From contig NZ_KK211339.1 in assembly GCF_000621745.1 (NCBI RefSeq), positions 99,803-163,802 of the forward strand: a stretch of 64,000 nt of DNA, in the 5' to 3' direction. This DNA is from Clostridium beijerinckii HUN142 (GTDB taxonomy: Bacteria > Bacillota > Clostridia > Clostridiales > Clostridiaceae). Below are positions 8,983 to 18,178 of the stretch, piece by piece (position 1 is the first letter of the stretch; every line of letters begins with the position of its first letter). The position numbers were made by a program, and so were the translations under genes. The notes below the pieces were generated by a model that saw nothing but the letters and a program-made list of their open reading frames with translations, searched no databases and had not been told where the DNA came from.

Positions 8983-9174
8983 ATGAACGGAACAAAGAGA
9001 AGTAATATTAAAATAGGAGCAACGGTTTTAGTTGTTCAAAAGCAGGATCAACGTACAGGAAAATTGACAGAAGGAATAGTGGAGAAGATACTTACCAATT
9101 CATCAGAGCATCATCGTGGCATAAAAGTGATGCTTAAGAACGGTATTGTGGGCAGGGTGAAAGAGATAAAGTAA
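8983..9174 (+). CDS. ywbE: YwbE family protein
   Basis: A 63-aa protein of the YwbE/DUF2196 family: an N-terminal NIKIGATVLVVQKQDQRTGK, a TEGIVEKILT strand, and a C-terminal GIKVMLKNGIVGRVKEI. The fold is a small SH3-like beta barrel, and the function is unknown. The start is preceded by GAGAGGAAATTGAG. The family's usual length is about 60-65 aa, so this copy is intact. A truncated second copy lies at 46510-46627. Confidence 0.85.
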   Translation: MNGTKRSNIKIGATVLVVQKQDQRTGKLTEGIVEKILTNSSEHHRGIKVMLKNGIVGRVKEIK

Positions 9175-9189
9175 CAGTTATTATATTAT

Positions 9190-9583
9190 GTAACTTATGA
9201 ACAATCAATGGAAGCAGCTGCTGAATCATTAGAAGAAATTAGGGAAAGTGCTGCATGCATTATCAAAGTGCACTTTAGCATCAGAATTTTCAATTAAGTA
9301 TAAAATGAAAGACTATTCACAAATGAAGGAACTTTTACTTGAAAAATCAGTATCGGATGCTAAAAATATAAAGCACTTACAATATCAAAAGCAGCAGAAG
9401 TAACCTTAGGAGAAATTATAAACATTGATTATAGTTAAAGTGATATAAATATTTATCATAAAGATAGTGTCATATATGAAAGTAGTATGGATTGCTGTGA
9501 GTCAAGTATTCAAGCTATTGATCTAGAGGCAGAGGATTTATTTACAAGTGATACCATAACAGTTACTTGGGAAATTATTTAAT
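9190..9583 (+). pseudogene. SIMPL-domain (DUF541) protein remnant
   Basis: Fragments in changing frames match the C-terminal half of SIMPL/DUF541 proteins: FSIKYKMKDYSQMKELLLEK, then SKAAEVTLGEIINIDYS, then a final strand TSDTITVTWEII before a stop. At least one frameshift near 9370-9390 and an in-frame stop after IDYS break the frame, and no N-terminus or signal peptide is present. It is a decayed gene that ends at the terminator at 9593. Confidence 0.5.
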
Positions 9584-9592
9584 AGTATGTAT

Positions 9593-9627
9593 AAAGGTTA
9601 GAAGTAAAAATTACTTCTAACCTTTTC
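9593..9627. terminator. Terminator
   Basis: A 15-bp perfect stem, AAAGGTTAGAAGTAA and its complement around AAA, followed by T residues. Confidence 0.8.
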
Positions 9628-9832
9628 ATATTTAATATAAAAATCTAGAGGAAAAATATAGGTGAATTAATAAAATTTTGTAGTATAATAATGATAAACT
9701 ATTAATCGAAATTACAACTAAGTTGAAATACTAATTATATCCATAATGGGAAGTTTGAGAATGATATTAAATTTGTGTGGATGAATGGGAATGCAGTAGT
9801 ATGTGATATCAATAAATACTAGGAGGAATAGC

Positions 9833-10672
9833 ATGTCAAATTTATATTTAAACATTTATACTGAAACTATGGATTTTGTAAGTGGAGACTTTACTCCTAC
9901 TAATATAGTAAAAGTCAAAAATTATATATGTTCACTTAATAATTTTAATAACGAAAAAATAGAAGAGCTGAGAGCTTTAATTATGAGAGTGAAGGGTGAT
10001 TGGATTAGTTTTAAGTATGCCTTTTTTAATGAAACATATTATGTAGATGTATATCTTATATTTCGCAATAAAACGCTATCCGTGAATCAAGAAGAAATAG
10101 TAAAAAGTATTATTTTACAATGTAGGGAATTTTTGTTAAAGAATAAATATGGAACTATAGATATTAATATTAATAACTCAGACAAACTTTCAAAGCTACT
10201 AGAAGAAGATGGATTTATACTAAGTATTTCAGAGAATGATGGAAGTGGATTGTTAAATAATAAGGAAATAGAAAAAGTATTTAATGAAAATGATGTAAAA
10301 TATGAGGTGTTAAATATTGGAAAATCAAGCTTTGACGGAGGTGCAAGCGGAGCGGCTGAAAATTTAATTTACTTTATTATGAGTTCAGCAGCTTCAGGTG
10401 TTACTTGGGATGTTATGAAGCCTATTTTAACTGGAAACTTAGCACTTCCAATACAATCTATAACAATGAAAGTTATGGATAAATATAATTTTAATAAACT
10501 CCGAAAAATTGTAGCTGATAGGATAAGGGTGGAAGAAAGGAGTCTAATTCTGGCTGAAATGCATAAGAAGAATTCAAAATTAAATTTAGAATTCAGGGCT
10601 TCGAATAAGAAGATACATATAACTTGTGATAGCAATTACAATATTATAGATTTTAAGGTAGTGGAAGACTAG
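9833..10672 (+). CDS. Unrecognised protein upstream of the STAND NTPase gene
   Basis: I do not recognise this 279-aa protein. The start at 9833 follows a perfect AGGAGG; the longer frame from 9803 would begin before that site. Residues 1-150 are mixed alpha/beta. At about 170-200 there is a Gly/Ala-rich, fairly hydrophobic segment (FDGGASGAAENLIYFIMSSAASG) that could be a buried helical hairpin or membrane-interacting segment. The last 90 residues are basic and helical, ending in beta strands (IHITCDSNYNIIDFKVVE). It lies 113 bases before the Cap4-STAND gene on the same strand, but outside the 14-bp direct repeats that bracket that gene, so partnership is only possible. Confidence 0.55.
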   Translation: MSNLYLNIYTETMDFVSGDFTPTNIVKVKNYICSLNNFNNEKIEELRALIMRVKGDWISFKYAFFNETYYVDVYLIFRNKTLSVNQEEIVKSIILQCREFLLKNKYGTIDININNSDKLSKLLEEDGFILSISENDGSGLLNNKEIEKVFNENDVKYEVLNIGKSSFDGGASGAAENLIYFIMSSAASGVTWDVMKPILTGNLALPIQSITMKVMDKYNFNKLRKIVADRIRVEERSLILAEMHKKNSKLNLEFRASNKKIHITCDSNYNIIDFKVVED

Positions 10673-10719
10673 TTTAACTATACATTCTAGCTAGATTTGA
10701 CTTCTCTTAAAAGTAAGTT

Positions 10720-10733
10720 ATTAGGCTAATAAT
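10720..10733. repeat. Left 14-bp direct repeat flanking the Cap4-STAND gene
   Basis: ATTAGGCTAATAAT, identical to 14765-14778. It contains the palindrome ATTAG-G-CTAAT. The two copies lie 52 bases before the start and 32 bases after the stop of the 1315-aa gene. Confidence 0.6.
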
Positions 10734-10785
10734 TGGAATTTAATAAAAATAGTATAGCTTAAATAAAAAGACATGGAGGAATAAT

Positions 10786-13700
10786 ATGTGTAATTTAAAA
10801 TCGGATATTGGCGCCAAGGCAGCTTGGAAAGGGTTTTCTTCACAAACAACGTATATTGCACATAGGCTTATGAATTTAGGTGAGGATTATGATTTTTATC
10901 CTGAAAAAGTAGAAGATTTAATGATAAAAAAAGGTAATTCTATTATTGAATTGGTTCAAATTAAGAATCTTAGTAGTGACTTGGCTTTGTCAAGTTTTTC
11001 GCCTAAAGATTCAGATTCTTTTTTTAGACGCGCACTAAAAAGTAGAAAGGAAAATGAAAACATAATTTTAACAGTAATTTCATTTGGAAATATAGGACAA
11101 GAACTACAGGGATTAATAAAGAAAAATGAATCTCAAATTAAAAGCATAAAAAGTAAGTTGTTGGGATTTGATTATTCAAATGATGAGATTGAATGGATAT
11201 TATCTAATTTATCTATCATTCAAGTTGATGAAGAAAATCTAAAGAATGACATATTTAAAAAACTAGAAGAAAAAATAGAAACAATGGCAGCTCCACAAAT
11301 AGCCTTTGATACATTGATTTGTTATGTTTCTGATTTATCAAGATATGCAAAACATACATCAAAAGAAAAATGGGATAACAGAATAGATGATTTTGTAAAA
11401 GATATATCCTCAATAAATGGATTATGTGCCCAATATGGAAAAACAATTATTAAATTAACCGATTATAAAACACAAAAAACAGATGAAGATTTAATTAAAG
11501 AGTATAGAATGGGTGTAAATGCTCACCCACAGCATATACGAAATAGTTTAGATATTGTACGAAGAGACTGGTTATATAAAATACAAGATTGCTTTAAAAA
11601 TAATAATATTGTGGTTGTTAAGGGAGTTTCGGGTCAAGGGAAATCTTCATTAGCATATAGATATCTAATAGATAATTACATTGAAAACTATGTGTTTGTT
11701 ATAGAGAAACTTACTGATTCAAAACAAGCTATTGATATTGTTACAGCTTTAAGTGGATTGTCTATTAATAAGTCTGGTGATATTGCTGTTTATTTAGATG
11801 TATCACCTTATGATACTGAATGGTTATGGATAGCTGAAGAAATTAATAAACGTGGGATGAAATTGAAACTTCTTATAACTATTAGAGAAGAAGATTTTAA
11901 TCGTTCAGATATTGATTCAAATATATTCAATTCTAATATTATTGAAATTTCTTTTAATAAATTAGAAGCTGAGGAAATATTTAATGTGTACGACACGCCA
12001 TATTTTTTAAATTTTGAACAGGCTTGGGAGAAATTTGGTGAAACTGGGCCGTTTATGGAGTTTATGTATTTATTAAACCAATCAGATACCTTAAAAAACA
12101 AGCTTGAATCGCAGATAAATAGAATTATTACTAATGAGGTTAATGCTGATAGATGGTTAGACATTCTTCAAGTTATATGCTATGTTGGGCGGAATAATTT
12201 AAAAATAAATCTACAAAGATTAATTGAAAAGCTACCTTGTAATCAAAGTAGAAAAATGCTACAAGAGTTTGAGAAAGAGTATTTGGTGAAAATAAGCAAC
12301 GATTATCAATATGTTGAATGCTTACATGCAGTTAGAGCTGAAATTTTATATAGCATTATATCTAAAAATAGTATCATGAATGAAGAGAGAACTCTATTGT
12401 ATTCTATTAGTGTTGTAGATGAATTTTTCCAAGTGTTATTAGTAAAATATTTTTATAATAACAGAATAACAGATTCATTTATAAAAAAAATAACAGAAGA
12501 TGAATACTTGTCATGGACAGCTTATGCAAGTGTATTAAGCGCTCTTTTGTGGTTAGATTTATACAGATTGTATACAAATAATAAAAGAGTTTATAAAGAA
12601 GCCAATAAACTGTTTGGCGGGAATTTTGTCATGTTTACTGGAGATGCAACAGGTTATATTGAATTTGATTCTTCAAGAATTGTTAATAGCTTTGGCACGA
12701 TTAATCCAAGATTAGCTCAGAAAATGCTAGAGTTAATCAATGCATTGCCACAAAATAAAGTTGATTATTTATTAACTGATATGTTTATAAATAATATAAA
12801 GGAAAAAGTGAATAATTGTAATATTTCTTCAAATGATAATCTGTCAGAAGTTGGTTTTGTATTATTCTGGTTAGCTCAAAGGAATATTTTTATAGATAGT
12901 ATTTTGTGTAAAGATGTGATTACTAATATAGATAATTACTCAATTGATAACATTCTCGACTTTCTTGTAGGAATTCAAATGCAAAACAAAATAGAAATAT
13001 ATGAAAGCGTTGCTAAATATTTAATGCCTGAAATTTGCAAAAAATATAATATTATACGCTTAGAGATTGATGAAAAATATATTGAGGCAGATTTTATTCA
13101 AAATGCTTTTAAAGGCAATGAAGAAGAAAATCATATAGAAATGAATGAAATTGTTATGGATATTATTTGTATTATGAGAAGGCTGTTTTATAATAAACAA
13201 AGATATAGAGTAAAAGCATTAGGCACTAACCTTATGCAAGGCATTCAAACACCAGATACAGAAAAAAATATAGAGTCAAAAAACTTGCCTTTAATATGGA
13301 TTGTACAAATAAATGGATGGCTTATAAAAATTGATGATTATGAAAAAAGGACTGAAAATTGGAGTGATTTTAAAGAACTAATTGATAATGACAGAAAAAG
13401 TATTATTTACTTCTCAAAATTAATGTGTAATGGAATTGAATACTTTTATAAAAAAGGAGGGAATATTGAAAAATTTATTTCCCAAGAGTATAAGAAAGGT
13501 AATCAAGATGTAGCAACAATATCAACACGAACATATCGAACACCAAAGTGCGTTAATGACATATATGGATTAAATGTTAGCAAAAATAAAGTAAAGTTAA
13601 TTGATAGTATGCAGAATACGAATCAACAAAAAGGTAATAAGGATATTACTTCATTTATGAATAGTTATAAAATGTCATTTACTAATTTTATCAATCAAAA

Positions 13701-14733
13701 GGATGATCTTATATTGTCTAGATATAAACAAGAAGAAATAAATGAAAATGCAAGGCTTTCTTTAATTAATATTGTAGGGGCTATTTCCGATTTGTCTGAA
13801 ATGCAAAGTAAATATGCTGAAACATTTTCTAAAACTAGTAGTTATATAAATTTTAAAGAAGAATATGAGCAACTCTTATTGCTCGCCGTTATGTGGAGAT
13901 ATTTATATAACAATAAAGTTAGAAAGGAAAATTCACTTGTATATGAGTGTAAAGAAACAATCAAGCAGACTCGTAAGAAAATCAAAAACTTTTTTGATAA
14001 AATATTTGAAAAATATACAGTACAGAAATTTAATGCAATAGATGATAAATTATATATTTCTTTAGATTTAGCACTAGTTGATGACTTTTGTGAGAGATTA
14101 TTTTCTCAATTCAAAAATGAGTTTCCAGAAATGAAGAATTTATCTGTTGATAGTTTATTTATGAATGAGTATGCTCAAAAAATCATTATTACAATACCTT
14201 TGTATGAAGACATAATTATTGGTGGTTTTAAAATAGAACTTAAAAATTTAATAGTGTGTGAAGAAATAGAAAAATTTATGATTTATAGACAACCGCTTGA
14301 TAAAAATGAAATCGATGAAATTAACAATCATCCGGTAGATGAAAACAACACACTTTACAATGCATACAGAGTTATTGGAAATTTAAGTGCACTACCACTG
14401 TTTTATAATCATACTACTTCTGTAATGAAATATATTAAATCATATAGTAAGGGGATATTGATACAAGACGATGTTTTCTTTAATTGGTGTGATGACGGGG
14501 CAAAATTTCATTGTTCAGTTATTGAAGATATTATAAATTCCTTCAAAAAACTTAATGATGTGATACCAGAGGAGCTATATGAGACTTATCAAATAATTAT
14601 GGCATTATTGAATGATTATAAAGAGGCAAGTTTGGACATTGTTAAGGTTGATGATATTGGTCAAATGAATGAAGTTATGGGAAAAATTAATGAGAGTATT
14701 ATCTCTTTTTTTGATAAGTGCAATTTTGCATAG
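10786..14733 (+). CDS. Cap4/DUF4297-like nuclease fused to STAND NTPase (putative anti-phage protein)
   Basis: A 1315-aa protein. Residues 1-200 resemble the Cap4/DUF4297 dsDNA endonuclease: an AAWKGFSSQ opening, then VEDLMI with Asp44 and ELVQIKN with Gln58 and Lys60, a PD-(D/E)xK-type D...QxK core. A STAND-like NTPase follows, with Walker A GVSGQGKSS (280-288, Lys286), Walker B DIAVYLD (332-338) and a sensor motif LLITIREEDF at about 365. The remaining ~850 residues are mainly helical with no recognised repeat, the position of the ligand-sensing region in Avs-type proteins. Family knowledge: such fusions act as phage-protein sensors that degrade DNA when activated. This role is inferred here. 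GGAGGAAT precedes the ATG. The gene is A/T-richer than its neighbours and flanked by 14-bp direct repeats, which suggests transfer. Confidence 0.75.
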   Translation: MCNLKSDIGAKAAWKGFSSQTTYIAHRLMNLGEDYDFYPEKVEDLMIKKGNSIIELVQIKNLSSDLALSSFSPKDSDSFFRRALKSRKENENIILTVISFGNIGQELQGLIKKNESQIKSIKSKLLGFDYSNDEIEWILSNLSIIQVDEENLKNDIFKKLEEKIETMAAPQIAFDTLICYVSDLSRYAKHTSKEKWDNRIDDFVKDISSINGLCAQYGKTIIKLTDYKTQKTDEDLIKEYRMGVNAHPQHIRNSLDIVRRDWLYKIQDCFKNNNIVVVKGVSGQGKSSLAYRYLIDNYIENYVFVIEKLTDSKQAIDIVTALSGLSINKSGDIAVYLDVSPYDTEWLWIAEEINKRGMKLKLLITIREEDFNRSDIDSNIFNSNIIEISFNKLEAEEIFNVYDTPYFLNFEQAWEKFGETGPFMEFMYLLNQSDTLKNKLESQINRIITNEVNADRWLDILQVICYVGRNNLKINLQRLIEKLPCNQSRKMLQEFEKEYLVKISNDYQYVECLHAVRAEILYSIISKNSIMNEERTLLYSISVVDEFFQVLLVKYFYNNRITDSFIKKITEDEYLSWTAYASVLSALLWLDLYRLYTNNKRVYKEANKLFGGNFVMFTGDATGYIEFDSSRIVNSFGTINPRLAQKMLELINALPQNKVDYLLTDMFINNIKEKVNNCNISSNDNLSEVGFVLFWLAQRNIFIDSILCKDVITNIDNYSIDNILDFLVGIQMQNKIEIYESVAKYLMPEICKKYNIIRLEIDEKYIEADFIQNAFKGNEEENHIEMNEIVMDIICIMRRLFYNKQRYRVKALGTNLMQGIQTPDTEKNIESKNLPLIWIVQINGWLIKIDDYEKRTENWSDFKELIDNDRKSIIYFSKLMCNGIEYFYKKGGNIEKFISQEYKKGNQDVATISTRTYRTPKCVNDIYGLNVSKNKVKLIDSMQNTNQQKGNKDITSFMNSYKMSFTNFINQKDDLILSRYKQEEINENARLSLINIVGAISDLSEMQSKYAETFSKTSSYINFKEEYEQLLLLAVMWRYLYNNKVRKENSLVYECKETIKQTRKKIKNFFDKIFEKYTVQKFNAIDDKLYISLDLALVDDFCERLFSQFKNEFPEMKNLSVDSLFMNEYAQKIIITIPLYEDIIIGGFKIELKNLIVCEEIEKFMIYRQPLDKNEIDEINNHPVDENNTLYNAYRVIGNLSALPLFYNHTTSVMKYIKSYSKGILIQDDVFFNWCDDGAKFHCSVIEDIINSFKKLNDVIPEELYETYQIIMALLNDYKEASLDIVKVDDIGQMNEVMGKINESIISFFDKCNFA

Positions 14734-14764
14734 TGTGATATTTAACTTCCGATTATCAATACCC

Positions 14765-14778
14765 ATTAGGCTAATAAT
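14765..14778. repeat. Right 14-bp direct repeat flanking the Cap4-STAND gene
   Basis: ATTAGGCTAATAAT, the second identical copy (see 10720-10733). Together they delimit about 4.06 kb holding a single gene. Confidence 0.6.
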
Positions 14779-14933
14779 ACGAAGATGAGATTTGGAGTGG
14801 CAAATAAAAATTGTTCTTTGAACATTGATTAGTATAGTATTTTAAAAATATGTTATGAGGATTAATTGAAAGATAAATTATAATTTGTTTTGATAAAATA
14901 AACCTAGCATTGTAATAAATAAGGAGAAAAAAT

Positions 14934-15329
14934 TTGAATAAATATACACGAAAGGATTTATCAGAATTATTTAATATAGGAAAAGAAACTTTGAGATATT
15001 ATGAAAGTATAAATTTGATACCCAATCCAATCAGGAATGAAAGTGGTTATAGAGTTTATTCAGAGGAAGATGTATTAAGAATTAAATTTATTGTTCAAAT
15101 GAAAAATTATGGATTTAGCTTAAGAGAAATATCTAATCTGATTAAAATAGTCAGTAATGAAAAATGTGCTCATAGAGATAGGTTAGTAGATTACATAGAT
15201 AATAAGATAACTGGAGTTGAAAATGAAATTAAAAAATTATATCAATTGATAGAGATACTAAATAAAGTAAAGGAAAATAAGCATTTAGGTGAATGTGATT
15301 TTTTAAAATCATTAATAAATAATTCTTGA
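14934..15329 (+). CDS. MerR family transcriptional regulator
   Basis: A 131-aa protein with an N-terminal winged helix typical of MerR (YTRKDLSELFNIGKETLRYYE; SGYRVYSEEDVLRIKFI) and a coiled-coil dimer helix. C-terminal cysteines (Cys82 in CAHRD and a Cys near LGECDF) could sense thiol-reactive or metal stress. The start is TTG at 14934, seven bases after AAGGAG; no nearer ATG exists. It is followed by a flavoprotein gene whose promoter has the long spacer typical of MerR targets, so it probably activates that gene. Confidence 0.85.
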   Translation: MNKYTRKDLSELFNIGKETLRYYESINLIPNPIRNESGYRVYSEEDVLRIKFIVQMKNYGFSLREISNLIKIVSNEKCAHRDRLVDYIDNKITGVENEIKKLYQLIEILNKVKENKHLGECDFLKSLINNS

Positions 15330-15357
15330 CATTGTTCCATACTACAACCCTTACTAT
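15326..15357 (+). promoter_or_regulatory. MerR-type promoter with 20-bp spacer
   Basis: A perfect -35 TTGACA (15326-15331) overlaps the stop codon of the MerR gene, and a -10 TACTAT lies at 15352-15357 with a 20-bp spacer. Spacers of 19-20 bp are the hallmark of promoters activated by MerR proteins, which untwist the DNA to realign the elements. It drives the flavoprotein gene at 15415. Confidence 0.6.
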
Positions 15358-15414
15358 ATTAATAAAGTTAATTTAATAATTAAATTTTATAAAATAGGAA
15401 ATGGGGTTATAAAT

Positions 15415-16062
15415 ATGAAGGTAATTGCTATTAATGGAAGTCCAAGAAAAGACGGGAATACAGGAATTTTGCTAAATAAGGCTCTTGAGGGAGCAGCATT
15501 AAATGGGGCAGAAACAGAAATGATTAATCTACATGATTTTACTTATAAAGGATGTAAAAGTTGTTTTGCATGTAAATTAAAAAATGGTAATAGTTATGGA
15601 CAGTGCTGTATTAATGATGAAATAAGTCCAATTCTAAAAAAAATTAAGAATGCAGATTCTATAATTCTTGGTTCTCCAATTTATTTAGGTTCAATTACAG
15701 GTGAAATGAAATCTTTTATGGAGCGATTAATTTTTCCATATCTAGTTTATGATGAAAAGTATTCTTCGCTTTTTCCTAAAAGAATTTTTGTAGGATTAAT
15801 TTATACATTTGGAGTTAATGAGCAAAAATTGGAGCAAACAAAATGGAAAGAAGCTCTTAAATATAATGAATTTTTATTTGAAAGATTTTTTGGGAAAACG
15901 GAATCGCTTTTTGTGACAGATACATATCAATTTGATGATTATTCAAAATATGTTTCAACGGCTTTTGAGGCTGACAAAAAATTAAAACGTAGGAAAGAAG
16001 TATTTCCACAAGATTGCAAAAAGGCATTTGAATTGGGAAAACGACTAATCCCAATATTATAA
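15415..16062 (+). CDS. Flavodoxin-fold NAD(P)H-dependent oxidoreductase
   Basis: A 215-aa FMN-binding reductase of the NADPH_FMN_red/flavodoxin_2 type. The N-terminal phosphate-binding loop is INGSPRKDGNTG, and the second flavin motif is ILGSPIYLGSITGEMKSFMER. A Cys cluster, CKSCFACK followed ten residues later by CC, resembles but does not match the compact CX2CX2CX4-7C motif of iron-sulfur flavoproteins. It follows the MerR gene and its long-spacer promoter, which suggests induction by a quinone, disulfide or metal stress. The physiological substrate is unknown. Confidence 0.8.
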   Translation: MKVIAINGSPRKDGNTGILLNKALEGAALNGAETEMINLHDFTYKGCKSCFACKLKNGNSYGQCCINDEISPILKKIKNADSIILGSPIYLGSITGEMKSFMERLIFPYLVYDEKYSSLFPKRIFVGLIYTFGVNEQKLEQTKWKEALKYNEFLFERFFGKTESLFVTDTYQFDDYSKYVSTAFEADKKLKRRKEVFPQDCKKAFELGKRLIPIL

Positions 16063-16275
16063 GAGTCTTAAAAAATTATAGCAAATGGATATAATTACTA
16101 AGCAATAAATTTCAATTTGTAGAGTAAGTTATAAGTGGTATCAATTGATATTAATATAATGAATTATGATATATAGAATACAAATTCACATTATTCATAT
16201 AATAATAAGTTGATGTGAGTAGAAAAAGTACTTAATAACTTAGGTGTTACTAATAAATTTAGGTTTTTAAAATAG

Positions 16276-16320
16276 GAAGGAGATTTATATATGATAAATA
16301 ACTCCTTCTTTTATATCTCT
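16276..16320. terminator. Terminator between convergent flavoprotein genes
   Basis: Arms GAAGGAG and CTCCTTC extended by TTTAT/ATAAA, followed by TTTTAT. It sits between two converging genes and can serve both. Confidence 0.55.
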
Positions 16321-16337
16321 TTAATATAAAAAATTCT

Positions 16338-16919
16338 TTATGATTGAAGAGTGGTTCCAAGGATTTTTGCTTGTTCTTGAATTTCTAAGGGGATTTTATT
16401 TTTAGAAGCTGCACCATCTAAAGTTATGCTTCCAATAATATTATATCCACCAGCTTTAAAAACTATTTCTATAGCTTGTAGAGTACCTTTACTTTGAGTT
16501 GGAAGCTGACTTATTGGAAAAGGTGCATTACATGCTGTAACCATAATAGCTTTTTTTCCATTATGTAATGGAATTGGCATTTCTAAGCCGCTCTTTGCTA
16601 TTTCCTCAAAGGCGGTGAGATTTCTATCAATAAGAATTTTTAATTGCCCAGATATATTTCCAAAGTAAGTGGGACTACCAATAACTATGGCATCAGCAGA
16701 TCGGATTTTATGCCATACATTATGTCCATCATCTTTAGAAAGAATACATTCTCTATTAGGTCTACAATTTAAACAGCTAATACAAGGTTTTATATCCAAA
16801 TCGTATGAATGTATCCATTCTACAGAATGTTGTGAATCAATTCCTTTCTCAATACATTTCATTACACCAACTGTATAGCCACTTTTTCTAGGTGATCCGT
16901 TCAAAAATAGTATATTCAT
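16338..16919 (-). CDS. Iron-sulfur flavoprotein-like NAD(P)H reductase
   Basis: A 193-aa flavodoxin-fold protein. The FMN loop is LNGSPRKSGYT, and VIGSPTYFGNISGQLKILIDR is the second flavin-binding segment. CISCLNCRPNREC fits the CX2CX2CX5C cluster motif of the iron-sulfur flavoprotein (Isf) family of anaerobes, which reduce oxygen, peroxide or other acceptors. The family is usually 180-210 aa. It is divergently transcribed from the XRE/MmyB-type regulator at 17053 across 133 bp, so that regulator is its likely controller. Confidence 0.8.
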   Translation of the reverse strand: MNILFLNGSPRKSGYTVGVMKCIEKGIDSQHSVEWIHSYDLDIKPCISCLNCRPNRECILSKDDGHNVWHKIRSADAIVIGSPTYFGNISGQLKILIDRNLTAFEEIAKSGLEMPIPLHNGKKAIMVTACNAPFPISQLPTQSKGTLQAIEIVFKAGGYNIIGSITLDGAASKNKIPLEIQEQAKILGTTLQS

Positions 16920-17052
16920 ACATGAATTTCCTCCAGTTCTATATTATAAAAGGTTAGGATATGTTATAAATATAATATAAAGTTCTATGATGATAACAGG
17001 AGCTTATTTATACTGGTATAAATTATAATAGGATAGAAATGGAAGCTTAAAT

Positions 17053-17874
17053 ATGGAGAAACAGCGATATAAAGAATTAGGAGATTTTTTGAAAACTCGA
17101 AGAGCTAAAATTTTACCATCTCAAGTAGGACTTTCAGAAGGCTTGAGACGTCGTACACCAGGTCTAAGACGGGAAGAAGTGGCTCATATTGCAGGTGTGG
17201 GATTAACTTGGTACACTTGGCTTGAACAGGGACGTGCTATACAGGTGTCGGCAGAGGTACTGGAAAGCCTATCTAGGGTACTAATGCTTAGTAAACAAGA
17301 ACGAATTCATTTATATACTTTGGCGAGGCAAGCTATTCCAACAGATATTCCTTCATGCAAAGAATTTGTTAGTCCAATTTTGCAACATGTGTTAAGTAAC
17401 TTATTATTAAGTCCGTCTTTTATCATGGATACAAGATGGAATATTATTGCATGGAATAAAGCCGCAAGTGTTGTGTTTACTGATTTTAGTAAAATAGATG
17501 TAAGTAAGAGAAATATGATTAAGATGATGTTTACATATGATGATTATAAGAAATTATTTATAGACTGGGAATCTCATGCACAAGGAATGCTAGCACGATT
17601 TCGAGCAACAACAGGAAAATGCATTGAAGAACCTTGGTTCACTAAAATTATTGAAGATCTTAAAAGAGAAAGTGACGAATTTAATTTATGGTGGACTCGA
17701 CATGATGTTCTGGGAAATAGTGAAACATATAAAAAACTCAAACATCCAATTGTGGGTGAATTGTTTTTTGAGTTCATTAGTTTTGACGTTTCAGATAATT
17801 CTAATCTAAAATTGATTGTAAATACACCCAATTCAGAATCAGATACCGATATAAAAGTAAAGTCATTGCTATAA
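17053..17874 (+). CDS. MmyB-type XRE family transcriptional regulator
   Basis: A 273-aa regulator. The N-terminal helix-turn-helix contains the diagnostic RRTPGLRREEVAHIAGVGLTWYTWLEQGR of the HTH_31/MmyB class. The C-terminal region (about 105-260) is an MmyB-like ligand-binding domain (WNIIAWNKAASVVF; EPWFTKIIEDL; LKHPIVGELFFEF). Family members commonly lie divergent to a short-chain dehydrogenase or flavin reductase and regulate it. Here the divergent gene is the Isf-like flavoprotein. The start is supported by a weak GGAAG nine bases upstream. Confidence 0.85.
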   Translation: MEKQRYKELGDFLKTRRAKILPSQVGLSEGLRRRTPGLRREEVAHIAGVGLTWYTWLEQGRAIQVSAEVLESLSRVLMLSKQERIHLYTLARQAIPTDIPSCKEFVSPILQHVLSNLLLSPSFIMDTRWNIIAWNKAASVVFTDFSKIDVSKRNMIKMMFTYDDYKKLFIDWESHAQGMLARFRATTGKCIEEPWFTKIIEDLKRESDEFNLWWTRHDVLGNSETYKKLKHPIVGELFFEFISFDVSDNSNLKLIVNTPNSESDTDIKVKSLL

Positions 17875-18047
17875 CGAGTTATATAGGTTTTAAATGTCGC
17901 ACATTAAGTATGTTTTTAATAAAATGTAACTTATCATTATTCATACAATGGGAAGTTATATAGCCAGAAAATAAACTAAATGATAGATAAGTTTAGGGTA
18001 TGTATAATAAGTGAATGCGAATGTTATTAAAATTGAATAATAGGACA

Positions 18048-18138
18048 GGGATTAGGTATGCTTCGCCTCCACCATAAAATCCACGACCATTTGTATGTGG
18101 CTTAAATAGCTGCTTACAGGTGGTAGTGTTTTTTTATT
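18048..18138. repeat. R1 dispersed double-hairpin repeat, copy A
   Basis: Right two-thirds of the R1 element: GCTTCGCCTCCACC, then AAATCCACGACCATTTGTATGTGG, loop region CTTAAATAG, CTGCTTACAGGTGGTAGTG and a T-run. The left part (normally GGTGGATTTCAAAGG) is degenerate. See the R1 finding. Confidence 0.8.
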
Positions 18139-18178
18139 GTTATGAGTAGCTTACATACAGAACAGATTTTTATATAGT

